DNA of 12,466 bases from Candidatus Nomurabacteria bacterium (GCA_031287975.1 JAITSF010000078.1:1-12466); one strand, 5' to 3'. Counted from the stretch's first letter, positions 1-7,080 are shown. Numbers and translations: made by a program. Notes: generated by a model from the letters alone, not told the origin.

Positions 1-444
1 CGACACAAAAATCAGCCCCAACTGCAGCCAATTATTGCCAACTTTATCAAACCCTAAATTCTGTTCCTGCTCCGAAAGCTCCGGAAACAAAAATGCAAAC
101 ACCGACATCACCCCAATCAAAACCGCCAGATACAACAAAAAAGTCCCGACTGCCTTTTTCAAATCCGCCCACTCCACTTTTCGCGCCAACCCGACCAACT
201 CAGAAATCTTAGCTGGTAGTTTCAAACTTTTCCGAGCCAAATACGGTCCAAAAACCAATATCGCCAAAGTCAACGCATAAACCAAAGCCGAAACCGCCGT
301 CAAAACCGCCGTGTCATCGCTACGAATCTCCACCGCCAACAACTCAAACGGCGTAAAAATCAAAACCTGCGCCAAAAAATAACTAACCACCAGCCACACT
401 AACCACCCAGCCACATAACCAAAAACTTTATAAAGTTTTACCAT
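1..444 (-). CDS. Polytopic membrane protein, N-terminal part (cut by left edge)
   Basis: I translated this open frame by hand on the minus strand: 148 codons from ATG at 444-442 without a stop to the window edge, so the C-terminus is missing. It starts MVKLYKVFGYVAGW and shows about four hydrophobic segments (roughly residues 8-32, 48-68, 104-124, and one starting near 140), joined by charged linkers such as ARKSLKLPAK and KVEWADLKKA. The ATG lies inside the end of rseP, with a 7-nt overlap ATGGTAA, so translation is probably coupled to rseP. No catalytic motif is visible in this portion. A CPBP (CAAX-type) intramembrane protease is one possibility given the hydrophobic layout and the intramembrane-protease neighbour, but its Glu/His motifs would lie beyond the edge, so this is a guess. 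Confidence 0.7.
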   Translation of the reverse strand, partial: MVKLYKVFGYVAGWLVWLVVSYFLAQVLIFTPFELLAVEIRSDDTAVLTAVSALVYALTLAILVFGPYLARKSLKLPAKISELVGLARKVEWADLKKAVGTFLLYLAVLIGVMSVFAFLFPELSEQEQNLGFDKVGNNWLQLGLIFVS

Positions 445-1589
445 AATTTCGCTACATCTACCACCGTTATCAGCAATATCAACGCATACAAAAACAACAT
501 TCCAAAACCGTTGATTTTGGCCTCCAAATCCTCAGTCAAAGGTTTTTTAATCAGCCGAAAAATCGCCGTCAACAGCCACCGCCCGCCGTCCAATCCTGGT
601 ATCGGCAGCAAATTCATAATCGCCAGCGTCAACGAAATTATCCCCGAAATAAACATCAACTGCGTCAAACCCGACATCATAGCATTCGGAAAAATCACTC
701 CCAAAATCCCCACCGGACCCGACACACTATCGCCAGCCTTGCTCAAACTAGCCTGCGCATTCTCACGCGTCGCCGAGTCAAAAGACAACGTCCCCGCCAA
801 TCCACCCACAAAATTTACCGCCAAATTACCCAAACTTTGCAAAGTCCACCACATAAACTGACCAGTATTCACAACCCCGACAATCGGCGCTGACCAAGTC
901 GCCCGAAAAGTCTCCGACTGCCCGACACTAACCCCTAAGTAACCGCCGTTCGAGCCATCACGCAGCTCGACATCTTGACTAACAACCTGCCCGCCGCGCC
1001 GATACTCAATATTAACAACTTCGCCCTTTTTCTGCTCGGTAATTTTCGGCAAAAGTGTCGAATCATCAATAATTTGACCGTCAATCGCCGTAATTTCATC
1101 GCCCTGCTGCAAGCCAACTTTCCCCGCCGGACTGTCTGGATCTGGCATGTTAGCAATCCGCACCGGCGATTTTATGATCGCCGTATCGCTTGGCATAGTA
1201 AACTGATTTTCCACCATCTTCGGCATGCCAAACAGCGCCAAAATTGTAAAAATTACCACCGCCAACAGCGCATTTGCCGTTACACCAGCAAGTAAAATCT
1301 GCGTCTTCGCCCAAAAGCCCGCCGAGCCATACGAACCCTTACTATCAGCTGAATCAAACTCATCTTTCAGTTTACAAAAGCCGCCAATCGGCAACCAGTT
1401 CAGCGTTACCAACGTCCCCTTGTATTTGCCCAAAACCCTAGCTCGCGGCGGAAATCCCAGCCCAAATTCCTCAACCACCACCTTATTGCGCCGCGCCATC
1501 AAAGCATGTCCCAGCTCATGAATAGTTACAATAATCATCAGCAACAACAAGCCAACAACTATCCCAACAACCAACTGCCACCACTCCAT
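438..1589 (-). CDS. rseP: RIP metalloprotease RseP (site-2 protease, PDZ domain)
   Basis: This is a membrane-embedded zinc protease of the S2P family, which cuts transmembrane segments of substrates such as anti-sigma factors or leftover signal peptides. The 383-aa product shows the zinc motif HELGH at residues 24-28 in the first membrane segment, a second membrane segment near 95-120, a single PDZ region at about 140-215 (core GLQQGDEITAIDG), and the third zinc ligand in NLLPIPGLDGGR with Asp334. A last hydrophobic segment covers 361-378. One PDZ domain and under 400 residues fit the shorter Gram-positive/CPR form rather than the E. coli form with two PDZ domains. Its ATG overlaps the stop of the preceding gene as TAATG, and its own end overlaps the next gene by 7 nt. 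No separate promoter is visible, so expression probably depends on upstream genes. Confidence 0.95.
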   Translation of the reverse strand: MEWWQLVVGIVVGLLLLMIIVTIHELGHALMARRNKVVVEEFGLGFPPRARVLGKYKGTLVTLNWLPIGGFCKLKDEFDSADSKGSYGSAGFWAKTQILLAGVTANALLAVVIFTILALFGMPKMVENQFTMPSDTAIIKSPVRIANMPDPDSPAGKVGLQQGDEITAIDGQIIDDSTLLPKITEQKKGEVVNIEYRRGGQVVSQDVELRDGSNGGYLGVSVGQSETFRATWSAPIVGVVNTGQFMWWTLQSLGNLAVNFVGGLAGTLSFDSATRENAQASLSKAGDSVSGPVGILGVIFPNAMMSGLTQLMFISGIISLTLAIMNLLPIPGLDGGRWLLTAIFRLIKKPLTEDLEAKINGFGMLFLYALILLITVVDVAKLW

Positions 1590-2815
1590 TAAAACAACCC
1601 CGAGAAAAACGCCAACACACCCAAAGACGCCCCTAAAATTGCAAACAATACAATCAACAACACATACAACACCACATTGTTAGATTTTTTGGCGGTATGT
1701 TTAAGATATTCCTGCTTTTGGGCTTTCTTAGCGGCTTTGTTGAGCTTGGCTTTTCGAGCCGGTTTCGGCTGCTTTTGGTTGTCCAACCACTCATCGGCAA
1801 TTTTAGAATCCTCAATAAATTCTTTGTCGGCTTTTGTCTCCGCGCTGTCCGGCGCTCCTAATTCAGCGCTGTCAACCGCCGTAGCGCCAATCGCGCCGAC
1901 AGCTTCCTCGCCGCCACCCAGCGGACGCTTGGCGATCTCCACATTCTCTAAAAAGGCGTCGGAATGGTCAGGAATATCCAAGATATCAGCCAGCTTTTCT
2001 AGTTCTTCCTCGACATCATCAGCTGTTTCGTCCGACGGCTGGTCGCCGCCGTCAGCTAAACTCTGCAAAATATCATCAAACACGTCTTCTGGCTCTTCGT
2101 CAGGAATATCCTCTAACTTGTCCGCCAAATCGCCAATCGAAGCGTCCGGATCAAGCCCCGACTCGGCGATTCGCTCTCTGTCGGCCACTAAATCGTCTTT
2201 CTCGACAAAATCATCGCTCGGGACAGTAATTGTCGCCGCCGCAACCGAAGTTTCAGCTATCAAAATCGGGCTTGGTGTTGTAATTTTTACATCGTTTTTC
2301 GATGGTCGAGCGCCGGTAATCGACATATCAGACAAAGGACTGACAATATCCATAAACTTGCCGACTTTCGGGTTCGGCTGAAAAACCACTTCTTCCTCGA
2401 AAATCGGCGGTTTTTTAACTTTCACTAAAACAATTTCTCCCCTGTTGTCCGGAGATTTATCGTTATTTTTTGACTTAGCTTTGGTGCTACTCGTCTTTGT
2501 GTCGGCTTTCGGCGCAGCTTTGTTCTTCAAACCCTTCCCTGAGCCATTCTCTTTACTGCTCTTCGACGCTTTATTTGTTGTATTTTTTACAACATTATTC
2601 AGCCCAACAACGCCATCAACTGACTTTTTTACCCCTGTACCAACTGTTGTGTTTTTTACAACACTCTTAGCTGTTTTAGGCTTCTTTGGTGTTGTCTTTT
2701 TTACAACACTATCGATTTTCGCCACATCTTGGGCGATAGCGTCGGTAATACCGTCGAGGTTGCTCATGTCTTCCATAACTTGGTCTAGCTCCTCAAAATC
2801 CAGTTCGTTTACCAT
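1589..2815 (-). CDS. Hypothetical tail-anchored low-complexity protein
   Basis: I do not recognise a family. The 408-aa product has three parts: a Lys/Thr/Asn-rich basic segment (about residues 33-122) with three copies of a VVK(K/N)TT hexapeptide at 37-42, 52-57 and 75-80; a strongly acidic middle (about 200-290, with runs such as DIPDEEPEDVFDD) that is probably disordered or helical; and a basic stretch (352-378) followed by one membrane segment at 380-404, leaving only about four residues after it. That predicts a tail-anchored protein with the bulk in the cytoplasm. Its ATG overlaps the tpiA stop (TAATG) and its stop overlaps the rseP start in the same way, so it is translated with both. 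The position next to a site-2 protease suggests a membrane-bound regulator or substrate of RseP, which is inference. The underlying DNA of the three hexapeptides is a 19-nt near-palindrome. Confidence 0.85.
   Translation of the reverse strand: MVNELDFEELDQVMEDMSNLDGITDAIAQDVAKIDSVVKKTTPKKPKTAKSVVKNTTVGTGVKKSVDGVVGLNNVVKNTTNKASKSSKENGSGKGLKNKAAPKADTKTSSTKAKSKNNDKSPDNRGEIVLVKVKKPPIFEEEVVFQPNPKVGKFMDIVSPLSDMSITGARPSKNDVKITTPSPILIAETSVAAATITVPSDDFVEKDDLVADRERIAESGLDPDASIGDLADKLEDIPDEEPEDVFDDILQSLADGGDQPSDETADDVEEELEKLADILDIPDHSDAFLENVEIAKRPLGGGEEAVGAIGATAVDSAELGAPDSAETKADKEFIEDSKIADEWLDNQKQPKPARKAKLNKAAKKAQKQEYLKHTAKKSNNVVLYVLLIVLFAILGASLGVLAFFSGLF
2576..2594 (-). repeat. 19-nt near-palindrome, copy 3 (perfect arms)
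   Basis: On the minus strand the bases read TGTTGTAAAAAATACAACA: 7-nt arms TGTTGTA / TACAACA around AAAAA. In frame it gives residues VVKNTT (75-80) of the tail-anchored protein. Confidence 0.8.
2645..2663 (-). repeat. 19-nt near-palindrome, copy 2
   Basis: On the minus strand the bases read TGTTGTAAAAAACACAACA, one difference from the perfect copy. It encodes VVKNTT (52-57) in the tail-anchored protein, in the same frame as the other copies. Confidence 0.8.
2690..2708 (-). repeat. 19-nt near-palindrome, copy 1
   Basis: On the minus strand the bases read TGTTGTAAAAAAGACAACA, one difference from the perfect copy. It encodes VVKKTT (37-42) of the tail-anchored protein. Confidence 0.8.
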
Positions 2816-3570
2816 TACACCCCACTTTCTTTCACTTTACGTATTATTGTATCAAACTTTTTCGAATTTAAGGAAGCCCCACCCACCAAAAAACCGTCCA
2901 CCCCCTCAACAGCCAGAAAGTTTTCCACATTATTATCGTCGACACTGCCGCCATACAGCACTGACGGTTGGAAATCGCCGCCGTACATAAAGTCAAACTG
3001 CGAGTGAATAATTTCGATAACTTTCGCTAGATCTGTCGCTGTCGGTGTCTGCCCGCTGCCAATCGCCCAGACCGGCTCGTAAGCAATCGTTGTATTTATT
3101 ACAACATCTGGCTGAACCGCCAATAATGCGCCGTCCAGTTGGCTGCGGATGACTTGGTCGGTCCGCTGTTCTTGTTTGTCATTTAAAGTCTCGCCGATAC
3201 AAATTATCGGTTTCAAACCATGTTTAAGGCTAGCGATAACTTTGCGATTAACTTCAGCATCAGTTTCATGGAAAAACTTCCGCCGCTCGCTGTGCCCGAC
3301 AATCACATACTCCGCCACATTCTCCAACATCGCCGCCGACACTTCCCCTGTCAGCGCACCAGCATCTTTTGAATTACAATCCTGCGCGCCCAATTTAACC
3401 CGACCCTTACTACGCACCCACAGCCCAAACAACGCCAGAAACGTCGGGCAAACCACTACATCTACACCGTCATAATCTTCCGCTAACAACGCAATCTTAT
3501 CAAAATGCACCAGACTTTCCGGAACATTAAAGTTCATCTTCCAATTCGCGACCACCATTTTTTTACGCAT
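2815..3570 (-). CDS. tpiA: Triose-phosphate isomerase
   Basis: The enzyme interconverts dihydroxyacetone phosphate and glyceraldehyde 3-phosphate in glycolysis. I place the start at the ATG at 3570, giving 251 aa beginning MRKKMVVANWKMN, which fits the family's usual start; an upstream in-frame TTG at 3588 would lie before the -10 box. Visible active-site residues are Asn9 and Lys11 (ANWKMN), His93 (VGHSERR) and the catalytic base Glu165 (AYEPVWAIGSG), followed by the phosphate-binding LYGGSV at about 205-210. Length and residue numbering are canonical. The gene starts 11 nt after the pgk stop and ends in a TAATG overlap with the next gene. A 19-nt near-palindromic repeat shared with the next gene encodes VVINTT just before the catalytic strand. 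Confidence 0.97.
   Translation of the reverse strand: MRKKMVVANWKMNFNVPESLVHFDKIALLAEDYDGVDVVVCPTFLALFGLWVRSKGRVKLGAQDCNSKDAGALTGEVSAAMLENVAEYVIVGHSERRKFFHETDAEVNRKVIASLKHGLKPIICIGETLNDKQEQRTDQVIRSQLDGALLAVQPDVVINTTIAYEPVWAIGSGQTPTATDLAKVIEIIHSQFDFMYGGDFQPSVLYGGSVDDNNVENFLAVEGVDGFLVGGASLNSKKFDTIIRKVKESGV
3088..3106 (-). repeat. 19-nt near-palindrome, copy 4, inside tpiA
   Basis: On the minus strand the bases read TGTTGTAATAAATACAACG, 17 of 19 identical to the perfect copy. It lies inside tpiA and encodes VVINTT (residues 156-161), directly before the catalytic strand IAYEPVW, again in the same reading frame as the copies in the next gene. Confidence 0.75.
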
Positions 3571-3578
3571 ATGTTTAT

Positions 3579-3587
3579 ATTCTAGCA
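3579..3587 (-). promoter_or_regulatory. Extended -10 box of tpiA (leaderless type)
   Basis: TGC-TAGAAT on the minus strand, with 8 nt between the box and the tpiA ATG. The TAG of the box is also the stop codon of pgk (3584-3582). Transcription would start at or within a couple of bases of the ATG. Confidence 0.6.
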
Positions 3588-4799
3588 CAAAAGGCTGTCA
3601 ATTCCATACAATTTTTTACCAGCGATTTGGTTGAGAGCCGCGCCGCCGCCGGTCGACAGATACGAAAAGCTGCCACCTTTCAAATTATCCCAACCGCGCA
3701 CAAAATCCACTGTGTCGCCGCCGCAAACTAAACTGTAAATTTGCGGATTATTAGCCAAAGTTAGCGCAATCCGCGACGAAGCATGCGCAAAATTCGGCTT
3801 GTCCGCCACACCGAACGTGCCGTTCCAAATCACCGTACCGGCCGCCGTAATCGCTTCCGTAGCGCGGTTAATTGACTTCGTACCGACATCAAAAATCGCG
3901 TTATTCGCCCCGACCGCTGCCCGCGCCACCACATGCCGCGCACCATCCGGATTACCGTTTTTCGACACCGCCACATCGACCGGCACAATAAAAAACTGCT
4001 TCCAGTTCGCGCCGAACTTTTTCTTAGCTAGGCTGATAATCTTATCAGTTTGCTGATCAATCTCCGGATTCCACAAACTAGCGCCGACTGAAAACCCCAA
4101 ACTCATCAGAAAATTATTCGCCACCGCCCCACCCAAAACCACCTTGTCCGAAATTTCCACAATCCGCTCTATCAACGGCAATTTATCAGCAATCTTCGCG
4201 CCACCCAAAACCGCCACCAACGGACGATTCGGATTTTCAATCGCCTTTTGAATGTTCAACCACTCCTCGACAACCAACGGCCCAGCCACACTAGGCGTAA
4301 AATTCGTTATCGCGTCAGTCGAAGCATGCGCCCGATGTACCACCCCATAACCGTTCTGAATAAAAATTTTCGCCAAAGCGCTTTTCGCTAACTGCTTAGC
4401 AAAGTCCATATCGTTAGTCTCCTCTTCGCTGTAAAACCGCAAATTTTCCAACAGCAAAATTTCCCCAACTGACATTTTTTTAACAGCAGTCTTAACTTTG
4501 TCGCCGACACAATCCGGCACAAAACCAACCACCCGACCCAACAATTCACTCAACCGCTCCGCCACCGGTCGCAAACTCAAACTCTCATCAAAACCCTCCG
4601 GCCGACCCAAATGCGAAATCAAAACTACTCGACATTTCTTCTCTACCAACTTCCGCAGCATCGGCAAAGTCGCCACAATCCGAAAATCGTCCTCGATCTT
4701 GCCATCCCGAAGCGGCACATTATAATCCACCCGCACAAGCACAGTCTTGCCGACCAAATCAACATCTTGCCAAGTTTTGCGTGGAAATTTTACACTCAT
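3582..4799 (-). CDS. pgk: Phosphoglycerate kinase
   Basis: The enzyme transfers phosphate from 1,3-bisphosphoglycerate to ADP, the first ATP-forming step of glycolysis, in the cytoplasm. The 405-aa product has the substrate-binding motifs VRVDYNVP (Asp25, Asn27), SHLGRP (62-67), LLLENLRF (115-122) and HRAHAS (155-160) in the N-domain, and the nucleotide-binding motifs LGGAKIADK (198-206), WNGTFGVAD (325-333), GGDT (360-363) and STGGGA (382-387) in the C-domain. Length is normal for the family. Two signature stretches are slightly unusual: WNGTFGVAD instead of the common WNGPMGVFE, and QNGYGVVHRAH where NDAFGxxHRxH is usual. The gene follows pyk after a 25-nt gap that contains its own -10 box and precedes tpiA, forming a lower-glycolysis cluster. 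Confidence 0.97.
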   Translation of the reverse strand: MSVKFPRKTWQDVDLVGKTVLVRVDYNVPLRDGKIEDDFRIVATLPMLRKLVEKKCRVVLISHLGRPEGFDESLSLRPVAERLSELLGRVVGFVPDCVGDKVKTAVKKMSVGEILLLENLRFYSEEETNDMDFAKQLAKSALAKIFIQNGYGVVHRAHASTDAITNFTPSVAGPLVVEEWLNIQKAIENPNRPLVAVLGGAKIADKLPLIERIVEISDKVVLGGAVANNFLMSLGFSVGASLWNPEIDQQTDKIISLAKKKFGANWKQFFIVPVDVAVSKNGNPDGARHVVARAAVGANNAIFDVGTKSINRATEAITAAGTVIWNGTFGVADKPNFAHASSRIALTLANNPQIYSLVCGGDTVDFVRGWDNLKGGSFSYLSTGGGAALNQIAGKKLYGIDSLLC

Positions 4800-4805
4800 G
4801 CTTAA

Positions 4806-4814
4806 ATTTTAACA
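4806..4814 (-). promoter_or_regulatory. Extended -10 box of pgk (leaderless type)
   Basis: TGT-TAAAAT on the minus strand in the 25-nt gap between pyk and pgk, ending 6 nt before the pgk ATG. No Shine-Dalgarno sequence fits in those 6 nt (TTAAGC). Confidence 0.6.
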
Positions 4815-4824
4815 CAAATTCAAG

Positions 4825-5865
4825 CTATTTCATGCCCAGTTTAGCGTTTTTTATAATAGTTTTAGTGATACGATCCATTTCTTTGACAGTTTCCACCGGA
4901 TATTTGCCGAGCGCCGTTTCTTCACTCAGCATCACATAATTAGCGCCCTCGAACACCGCCCGCGCCACATCGCTGACTTCAGCCCGCGTCGGCGACGCAC
5001 TCTCGACCATACTCTCCAACATCTGCGTGGCGATAATACTGAATTTTTTATGCTCATGACACGATTTCACAATTCGCCACTGGATAATCGGCACTAGCTC
5101 CGCGCCGATTTCATAAGCCATATCGCCGCGCGCCACCATAGCACCGTCGCTAGCCTTGATAATTTCCGTGAGATTTCTCGGCTCAATCGCCGCCTTAGTC
5201 TCGATTTTAGCGACAATTTTTGGCGGGCGCGGATAAGTCCGGATAATCTTCCGCAACATCGAAATATCCTCCGCACCATGCACAAAACTTAACCCCACCC
5301 AGTCGAAATCCTGCGTCTTTATAAACTCCAAATCTTTCAAATCCTTGCCGGTCAGCGCGTCGCCCACAAACGACGTATCCGGCAAATTTATACCGTTGCG
5401 GCTGGTAACATAACCATCGGTTTTGGCCACGATTTTCACAACTTTGCCGACCACCGCCACCACCTCCGCCTCAATCTTGCCGTCGAAAATAAACACTCTC
5501 TGGCGCGGACTGACATATTGCGAAAAATCAAACTTCACTGGCAAAATCGGACCGCCACTATGCGCAACCCCAAATGCCAGACCCAGCTCGTCGCCCTTTT
5601 TAATCCGAAACTGACCGTCTTTTAGCTCGCCCAAACGGATTTTCGGACCAGCTAAATCCGCCAAAAGATAAACTTTCTGCCGCAACTCCGCTGAAATCTC
5701 GCGAATCCATTTAACCTGTTCCTCAACTTCCGAATACTTAGCGTGCGAAAAATTTATCCGCGCCGCGTCCATACCAGCCTTTATCATCTCATACAATTTC
5801 TCTCTGGAGCCATTGCCGCTGGTCGCTCCGATTGTTGCCACGATTTTCGTCTTATGCCCGTTCAT
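4825..5865 (-). CDS. pyk: Pyruvate kinase, C-terminal domain absent
   Basis: The enzyme converts phosphoenolpyruvate and ADP to pyruvate and ATP. The 346-aa product covers the barrel A domain and the inserted B domain (about 74-165). Visible motifs are ARINFSH (Arg36), LLADLAGPKIRLG (68-80), the active-site signature PKIVAKIET (Lys220, Glu222), DGAMVARGDMAYEIG (240-254), ATQMLESM (279-286) and SPTRAEVSDVARAV (291-304). The frame stops at residue 346, just after the last barrel helices, where usual pyruvate kinases (about 470 residues) continue with an allosteric C domain. The following 25 nt and the intact pgk promoter suggest a natural short form rather than a recent truncation. The gene heads the glycolytic cluster and diverges from tRNA-Glu. 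Confidence 0.95.
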   Translation of the reverse strand: MNGHKTKIVATIGATSGNGSREKLYEMIKAGMDAARINFSHAKYSEVEEQVKWIREISAELRQKVYLLADLAGPKIRLGELKDGQFRIKKGDELGLAFGVAHSGGPILPVKFDFSQYVSPRQRVFIFDGKIEAEVVAVVGKVVKIVAKTDGYVTSRNGINLPDTSFVGDALTGKDLKDLEFIKTQDFDWVGLSFVHGAEDISMLRKIIRTYPRPPKIVAKIETKAAIEPRNLTEIIKASDGAMVARGDMAYEIGAELVPIIQWRIVKSCHEHKKFSIIATQMLESMVESASPTRAEVSDVARAVFEGANYVMLSEETALGKYPVETVKEMDRITKTIIKNAKLGMK

Positions 5866-5866
5866 A

Positions 5867-5895
5867 TTGCTATTCTATCACGAATTTGCTAAAAT
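5867..5895 (+). promoter_or_regulatory. Promoter of tRNA-Glu
   Basis: TTGCTA (5867-5872), 17-nt spacer, TAAAAT (5890-5895) preceded by TGC as an extended -10. Transcription would begin about 7-9 nt before the tRNA. Confidence 0.6.
5872..5880 (-). promoter_or_regulatory. Extended -10 box of pyk (leaderless type)
   Basis: TGA-TAGAAT on the minus strand, ending 6 nt before the pyk ATG; a TTGAAA at 5902-5897 could be a -35 with 19-nt spacing. The box overlaps the -35 of the tRNA-Glu promoter on the other strand. Confidence 0.6.
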
Positions 5896-5910
5896 GTTTC
5901 AACAGTTAGC

Positions 5911-5985
5911 GGTCTCATCGTCTAATGGTTAGGACACCAGGTTTTCATCCTGGCAATCCGGGTTCGATTCCCGGTGAGATCACCA
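5911..5985 (+). tRNA. tRNA-Glu (anticodon TTC)
   Basis: Complete cloverleaf: acceptor GGTCTCA pairs with TGAGATC (one G-T pair), anticodon stem CCAGG/CCTGG encloses the loop TTTTCAT with anticodon TTC at 5944-5946, and the T arm contains GGTTCGATTCC. The discriminator is A at 5982 and the CCA end is encoded (5983-5985). It is followed directly by the ribosome binding site of the next gene. Confidence 0.97.
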
Positions 5986-5994
5986 AAGGAAATT

Positions 5995-6204
5995 ATGAGT
6001 AAAAAGTCCAAAAAACGCAGCAAAAAATACGCCGGTTGGGATTCTAGGGGCGACAGCGCTAATGTTACGGTTCATAAATTGACCGCCGTCAACCGCCCGC
6101 CACTAAAACAATGGCTGTTCGAGCATAAAAAATTAGTCCGCGCCGTCGCTATCGCGCTCGGTGTTGTAGTGGTTATAATTCTCTGCTTCACTGTCAAAAT
6201 CTAA
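5995..6204 (+). CDS. Small basic single-pass membrane protein
   Basis: The 69-aa product is not a family I can name. It has a very basic N-terminus (MSKKSKKRSKKYAGW), a short polar region (about 15-45) with RPPLKQWLFEHKK, and one hydrophobic segment at about 48-66 close to the C-terminus, so the N-terminus is predicted to stay in the cytoplasm. I chose ATG 5995 because AAAGGA (5985-5990) lies 4 nt upstream; the in-frame GTG at 5974 is inside the tRNA. Only 9 nt separate the tRNA CCA end from the ATG and there is no promoter in between, so it must be made from the tRNA-Glu promoter; 3' processing of the tRNA would release an mRNA beginning at the ribosome binding site. It converges on folD with 8 nt between the stop codons. 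Confidence 0.8.
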   Translation: MSKKSKKRSKKYAGWDSRGDSANVTVHKLTAVNRPPLKQWLFEHKKLVRAVAIALGVVVVIILCFTVKI

Positions 6205-6212
6205 ATCGCAAG

Positions 6213-7016
6213 CTATTTATCCACATTTAGTCGCGCCGCTTTGATAACATTATCGAACAACGCCGCCACTGTCAGCGGGCCAACACCGCCGGTCGGCGGC
6301 GTGATAGTGAGGTCTTGGCGGTTGTATAAGCTAGGGTCGGCATCGCCGACAATTTTGCCGTTTTCGCTGACTGTGCCGGCGTCGATTAATACCGCGTCCA
6401 GACCGAGCATTTCGGGCTTGATAACGGCCGCCGAGCCAGTGGCGCTGACCACGATATCAAAAGTCCTTAGCCGACGCAAATCATCATCGCGTCCAAAACC
6501 GGTCGGTTGATACTTCTCCCAAAGTTTCATCAACGGTCGCCCCACTAACCGGCCATTCTGACCGACAATAGCGATTTTTTTACCTAACAGCTCGATATTA
6601 TAACCATTCACCAACCAATCCACCGCCATCGCTGTCGCCGGAACAAAAAACTGGTCCGAGCCTAAGCCGTCAACATCTTTTCGAGGGTCGATTTTAGTTA
6701 CATACTGGTCGGTCTCGGCTGGATTTTCCAGAGGTAATTGGAGGATTATACCAGTTACAAACTGGTCGGCATTAAGTTGGGCAATTTTCTGCTCCAGCTC
6801 CGCCCCTTGCCCCACCCGAAAAATTTCCGCGTCTATCAAAATATCAGCACCGTAAGCTTTTTTTAAATCCATATAAATATTTATAACTGGGTCGTCTTTA
6901 GTGGTAATAATCGCCAGTTTGGGCTGGATTTTGTCGTGTTGGATCAGCCCGCGTACCTGATGAGCTTGGCGCTGTTTGATAAAACCGACCAGTTCGTTGC
7001 CATTTAGAAATTTCAT
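6213..7016 (-). CDS. folD: Bifunctional methylene-THF dehydrogenase/cyclohydrolase
   Basis: FolD oxidises 5,10-methylene-tetrahydrofolate with NADP and hydrolyses the product to 10-formyl-tetrahydrofolate, feeding purine and formyl-Met synthesis. The 267-aa product has the catalytic YxxxK (Tyr48, Lys52), GIILQLPL (89-96), PRKDVDG (111-117), the nucleotide-binding GQNGRLVGRP (152-161) and the end signature TPPTGGVGPLT (239-249). It is a little shorter than the common 280-300 residues, and the usual CTPxG segment is replaced by VPATAMAV (125-132), so cofactor or substrate details may differ. It has its own leaderless-type promoter and diverges from the RRM gene. Its stop is TAG. Confidence 0.95.
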   Translation of the reverse strand: MKFLNGNELVGFIKQRQAHQVRGLIQHDKIQPKLAIITTKDDPVINIYMDLKKAYGADILIDAEIFRVGQGAELEQKIAQLNADQFVTGIILQLPLENPAETDQYVTKIDPRKDVDGLGSDQFFVPATAMAVDWLVNGYNIELLGKKIAIVGQNGRLVGRPLMKLWEKYQPTGFGRDDDLRRLRTFDIVVSATGSAAVIKPEMLGLDAVLIDAGTVSENGKIVGDADPSLYNRQDLTITPPTGGVGPLTVAALFDNVIKAARLNVDK

Positions 7017-7018
7017 TG

Positions 7019-7047
7019 TTCCATTCTAACACGTTTTGTGATATACT
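7019..7047 (+). promoter_or_regulatory. Promoter of the RRM gene
   Basis: TTCCAT (7019-7024), 17-nt spacer, TATACT (7042-7047) preceded by TGA as an extended -10. A start near 7054 would give a 5' leader of about 85 nt. Confidence 0.55.
7023..7031 (-). promoter_or_regulatory. Extended -10 box of folD (leaderless type)
   Basis: TGT-TAGAAT on the minus strand, ending 6 nt (GGAACA) before the folD ATG. It overlaps the -35 of the divergent RRM promoter. Confidence 0.6.
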
Positions 7048-7080
7048 ACTATTTAGCACAAGGTACACGCTGAAGGCAAT

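Noticed and set aside
1677-2381. A 234-codon open frame on the plus strand opposite the tail-anchored protein
   Set aside because: It is a Ser-rich shadow of the low-complexity gene on the other strand, without a ribosome binding site. The minus-strand gene has overlapping neighbours on both sides and a sensible membrane anchor.
3571-3588. Upstream in-frame TTG start for tpiA adding six residues (MLEYKH)
   Set aside because: It would start before the -10 box and inside the end of pgk, and the family normally begins just before the NWKMN motif, as the ATG at 3570 gives.
6205-6212. Terminator between the 69-aa gene and folD
   Set aside because: Only 8 bases separate the convergent stops and I found no stem there; the transcripts probably overlap.
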